A stretch of 9,403 bases of DNA from Chitinophagaceae bacterium (GTDB lineage: Bacteria > Bacteroidota > Bacteroidia > Chitinophagales > Chitinophagaceae): assembly GCA_947472635.1 (NCBI GenBank), contig CANJDY010000082.1, positions 1-9,403 on the forward strand. The letters run 5' to 3'. The position numbers were made by a program, and so were the translations under genes. The notes beneath the pieces were generated by a model that was not told the DNA's origin, ran no database searches, and was given only the letters and a program-made list of their open reading frames with translations. The first letter of the stretch is position 1, and every line of letters begins with the position of its first letter. This document shows, one piece after another, positions 7,450 to 9,403 of the stretch.

Positions 7450-8268
7450 ATGTCATTTCGAAATAAAACAGTCCTCATTACAGGGGCCTCCCGTGGTATT
7501 GGGAAAGCAATTGGTTTACGCCTTGCTAAAGAGGGTGCCAACATTGTGATTGCTTCCAAAAGTGTGGAAGAAAATCCAAAACTGGGGGGGACTATCTTTT
7601 CTGCTGCGGCAGAAATGGAGGCAGCCGGAGGAAAGGCCCTTGCGGTGCAATGTGATATTCGTTTTGAAGACCAGGTACAGCAGGTAGTAGACCAGGCGGT
7701 AGCAAAATTTGGGGGCATTGACATTTTGATCAACAATGCTTCAGCAATTTCTTTGACTAATACAGAACAAACGGAACCCAAGCGGTTTGACCTAATGTAT
7801 GACATCAATGTACGTGGAACTTTTTTTGTTTGCAAAGCCTGCATTCCTTTTTTAAAGCAGGCTGCCAATCCGCATATCATCAATTTATCTCCACCCATTA
7901 ACATGGATATGAAATGGTTTGCCAATCATTTAGCTTATACGATCAGCAAATACAATATGACTATGATTGCCTTGGGGCTTGCAGCAGAGTTAAAAAAATA
8001 CAATATCGCGTCAAATACCCTTTGGCCCAAAACAACTATTGCTACAGCCGCTGTTCAAAATCTGTTGGGCGGGCAAATGTTAATGAACATGAGTCGTACA
8101 CCGGATATTATGGCTGATGCAGCCTATTATATTTTATCGAAAAATTCTACCCAATGTACAGGGAATACTTTTATTGACGAAGCGGTATTGGCGATGGAAG
8201 GCATCACTGATTTAAGCAAATACTCCGTGGTGCCAGGTGCGCAACTATACAATGATCTATTTATGTAA
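7450..8268 (+). CDS. HSDL2-like short-chain dehydrogenase/reductase (SDR domain only)
   Basis: This 272-residue Rossmann-fold oxidoreductase probably uses NAD(P). The cofactor motif is TGASRGIG (11-18), with CDI (68-70) and NNASA (95-99, the NNAG position). The catalytic tetrad is Asn120, Ser147 (in NLSPP), Tyr163 and Lys167 (YTISK). Several stretches match the SDR half of eukaryotic HSDL2: GANIVIASKS (29-38), NPKLGGTIFSAA (42-53), INNASAISLTNT (94-105), KACIPFLK (129-136), LWPKTTIATAA (191-201) and FIDEAVL (241-247). HSDL2 also carries a C-terminal SCP2 lipid-binding domain, which is absent here. The substrate is unknown; a lipid or acyl-CoA-linked carbonyl or alcohol is only a guess. It is divergent from the efflux operon, with 183 nt between starts, and its stop is 6 nt from that of the convergent peptidase gene. 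ATG 7450 fits the usual SDR N-terminus. Confidence 0.9.
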   Translation: MSFRNKTVLITGASRGIGKAIGLRLAKEGANIVIASKSVEENPKLGGTIFSAAAEMEAAGGKALAVQCDIRFEDQVQQVVDQAVAKFGGIDILINNASAISLTNTEQTEPKRFDLMYDINVRGTFFVCKACIPFLKQAANPHIINLSPPINMDMKWFANHLAYTISKYNMTMIALGLAAELKKYNIASNTLWPKTTIATAAVQNLLGGQMLMNMSRTPDIMADAAYYILSKNSTQCTGNTFIDEAVLAMEGITDLSKYSVVPGAQLYNDLFM

Positions 8269-8274
8269 AACATT

Positions 8275-9403
8275 TTATTTCATTAGCCATTCATTCACTG
8301 GTTTCTCTAGTAAATATTTATAGATAAACTGTGTTTTTAAATTTTGAAAATGCATTCCCTTATTGCCAGGCCATCCATGTCTTCCACCTGGATAGACCAT
8401 CATTTCGAAAACTTTTTTGGCATCCTGTAATTTGCTGATTAGCTGAATGCTATTTTGCATGTGTACATTATCGTCAATTTCTCCATGTACGATTTGCATC
8501 ATCCCTTTGTATTGGTCAACATAATTCATCACATTACCAGTTTTATAGCCCTCCGGATTTTCTGATGGAAGATCCATGAATCGTTCGGTATAGTGAGAGT
8601 CGTACAGCGTCCAGTCAGTAACTGGCCCACCTACCATCGCATGGGTAAACACCCCAGCTCCTTTTGTTAAGGCAAGAGCTCCCATATAGCCACCATAACT
8701 AAAGCCGGCTATACAAATTTTTGTTGGATCTGCCTGCTTATTGGCAATCAGCCATTGTACCATCGTGGCATAGTCAATCAGTTCCCAATGTCCTAAATCA
8801 CGGTACATATAATTAACCCCTTCTTTTCCGAAATGCCCACTAGCCCGATGATCCATTATCACTTGAATTAAACCTTCCTTGGCATACCATTGTTGAGTTC
8901 CTGTTAATGTCCAACTATCCCAGCAGGTTCCAGCATCTGGCCCACCATAAATTGAAATAAGTACCGGGTATTTCTTTGTTGGATCCATATGAATCGGCCA
9001 GGTCACTTTCATCGGCAAATCAAATAAACCGTCATCACTTTTAACACGGAGAAATTCTGTTGTAGCCATGTTTACATTATCAAAACCTGCCGCCTTACTA
9101 TCGCCTAGTTCTTTAATAATTTTTCCATGACTGTTGACTAAAGTCATTTTTTCGGGCGTGGAAGCATTGCTATAAGTAGTAATGAAGTAGCTAGCATTGG
9201 GCGATAGGTTAATCAATGAATGATTGTACTCCCCAAAAGTTAAACGCTGAAGATTTGTACCATTCAGCTGTACACTATAAAAATCTTTTCTGGCAGTATT
9301 CTCTCTGCTTCTTGCTGAAAAATAAACTAGGTTATTTATTTCATCAATACATTCAAGATTGGTGACGGTGAATTTTCCAGTTGTGACTTGATTGATTAAT
9401 TGC
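8275..9403 (-). CDS. S9 family (DPP-IV type) prolyl peptidase, C-terminal 375 residues
   Basis: The frame stays open to the window edge, so the gene is cut by the window and is not broken. An in-frame TTG at 9216 is an internal codon, not a start: the frame continues upstream through beta-propeller-like sequence (for example NLVYFSARSRENTARKDFYS). The serine hydrolase domain is complete. Counting from the TTG codon as residue 1, it contains ISIYGGPDAG (87-96), DHRASGHFG (122-130), the nucleophile motif GFSYGGYMG with Ser173, DWTLYDSHYTERFMD (201-215), Asp248 in HGEIDDNVH, and His280 in GGRHGW. The triad spacing and motifs match DPP-IV/S9B enzymes, which remove Xaa-Pro or similar dipeptides. 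Bacteroidota homologues are normally exported, but the signal peptide would lie outside the window. Exact specificity is not readable, because the propeller residues that hold the peptide N-terminus are missing. Confidence 0.92.
   Translation of the reverse strand, partial: QLINQVTTGKFTVTNLECIDEINNLVYFSARSRENTARKDFYSVQLNGTNLQRLTFGEYNHSLINLSPNASYFITTYSNASTPEKMTLVNSHGKIIKELGDSKAAGFDNVNMATTEFLRVKSDDGLFDLPMKVTWPIHMDPTKKYPVLISIYGGPDAGTCWDSWTLTGTQQWYAKEGLIQVIMDHRASGHFGKEGVNYMYRDLGHWELIDYATMVQWLIANKQADPTKICIAGFSYGGYMGALALTKGAGVFTHAMVGGPVTDWTLYDSHYTERFMDLPSENPEGYKTGNVMNYVDQYKGMMQIVHGEIDDNVHMQNSIQLISKLQDAKKVFEMMVYPGGRHGWPGNKGMHFQNLKTQFIYKYLLEKPVNEWLMK

Noticed and set aside
7437..7925. 162-residue open frame antisense to the SDR gene
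   Set aside because: It is a shadow of the strongly supported SDR coding sequence, is rich in Met, Ser and Ala without a recognisable domain, and has no independent support.
9214..9216. TTG as the start of the S9 peptidase
   Set aside because: The same frame is open from here to the window edge and encodes plausible propeller sequence, so the TTG is an internal Leu codon.

Overview
The window looks like a piece of chromosome from a member of the Bacteroidota, most likely in or near the Chitinophagaceae. The reasons are low-to-moderate GC content, an outer-membrane protein with the N-terminal 'SPYSRYGLGD' signature seen in this phylum, an LptC-type lipoprotein beside coaX, a Bacteroidota-like -7 box (TAnnTTTG) and a DPP-IV type S9 peptidase. 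The genus assignment is inference. There are no rRNA or tRNA genes, CRISPR arrays, insertion sequences or phage genes, and coding density is high.

Left part (1-2481, + strand): the 3' end of type III pantothenate kinase (coaX) overlaps an outer-membrane beta-barrel protein by 29 nt. Next comes an LptC-like lipoprotein for LPS transport and, after about 100 nt, a small ArsC/YffB-family thioredoxin-fold protein.

Centre (2495-7266, - strand): a self-contained tripartite drug-efflux operon, transcribed right to left. A TetR repressor (GTG start) comes first, followed by a TolC-like outer-membrane channel whose start overlaps the repressor's end by 11 nt. An EmrA/HlyD-type periplasmic adaptor and an EmrB-type 14-TM MFS (DHA2) pump complete it. 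Together they would span both membranes and export a toxic compound. A 20-bp inverted repeat overlaps a -7-like box just upstream of the repressor, which suggests the operon is autoregulated.

Right part (7450-9403): a + strand short-chain dehydrogenase closely resembling the SDR half of HSDL2 converges, with only 6 nt between stop codons, on a - strand S9/DPP-IV family peptidase. The peptidase's catalytic domain is complete, but its N-terminal part lies beyond the window edge.

I found no convincing undescribed system. The items most worth a second look are the repressor-first efflux operon with its operator, the uncharacterised barrel protein between coaX and lptC, and the stand-alone HSDL2-like SDR.
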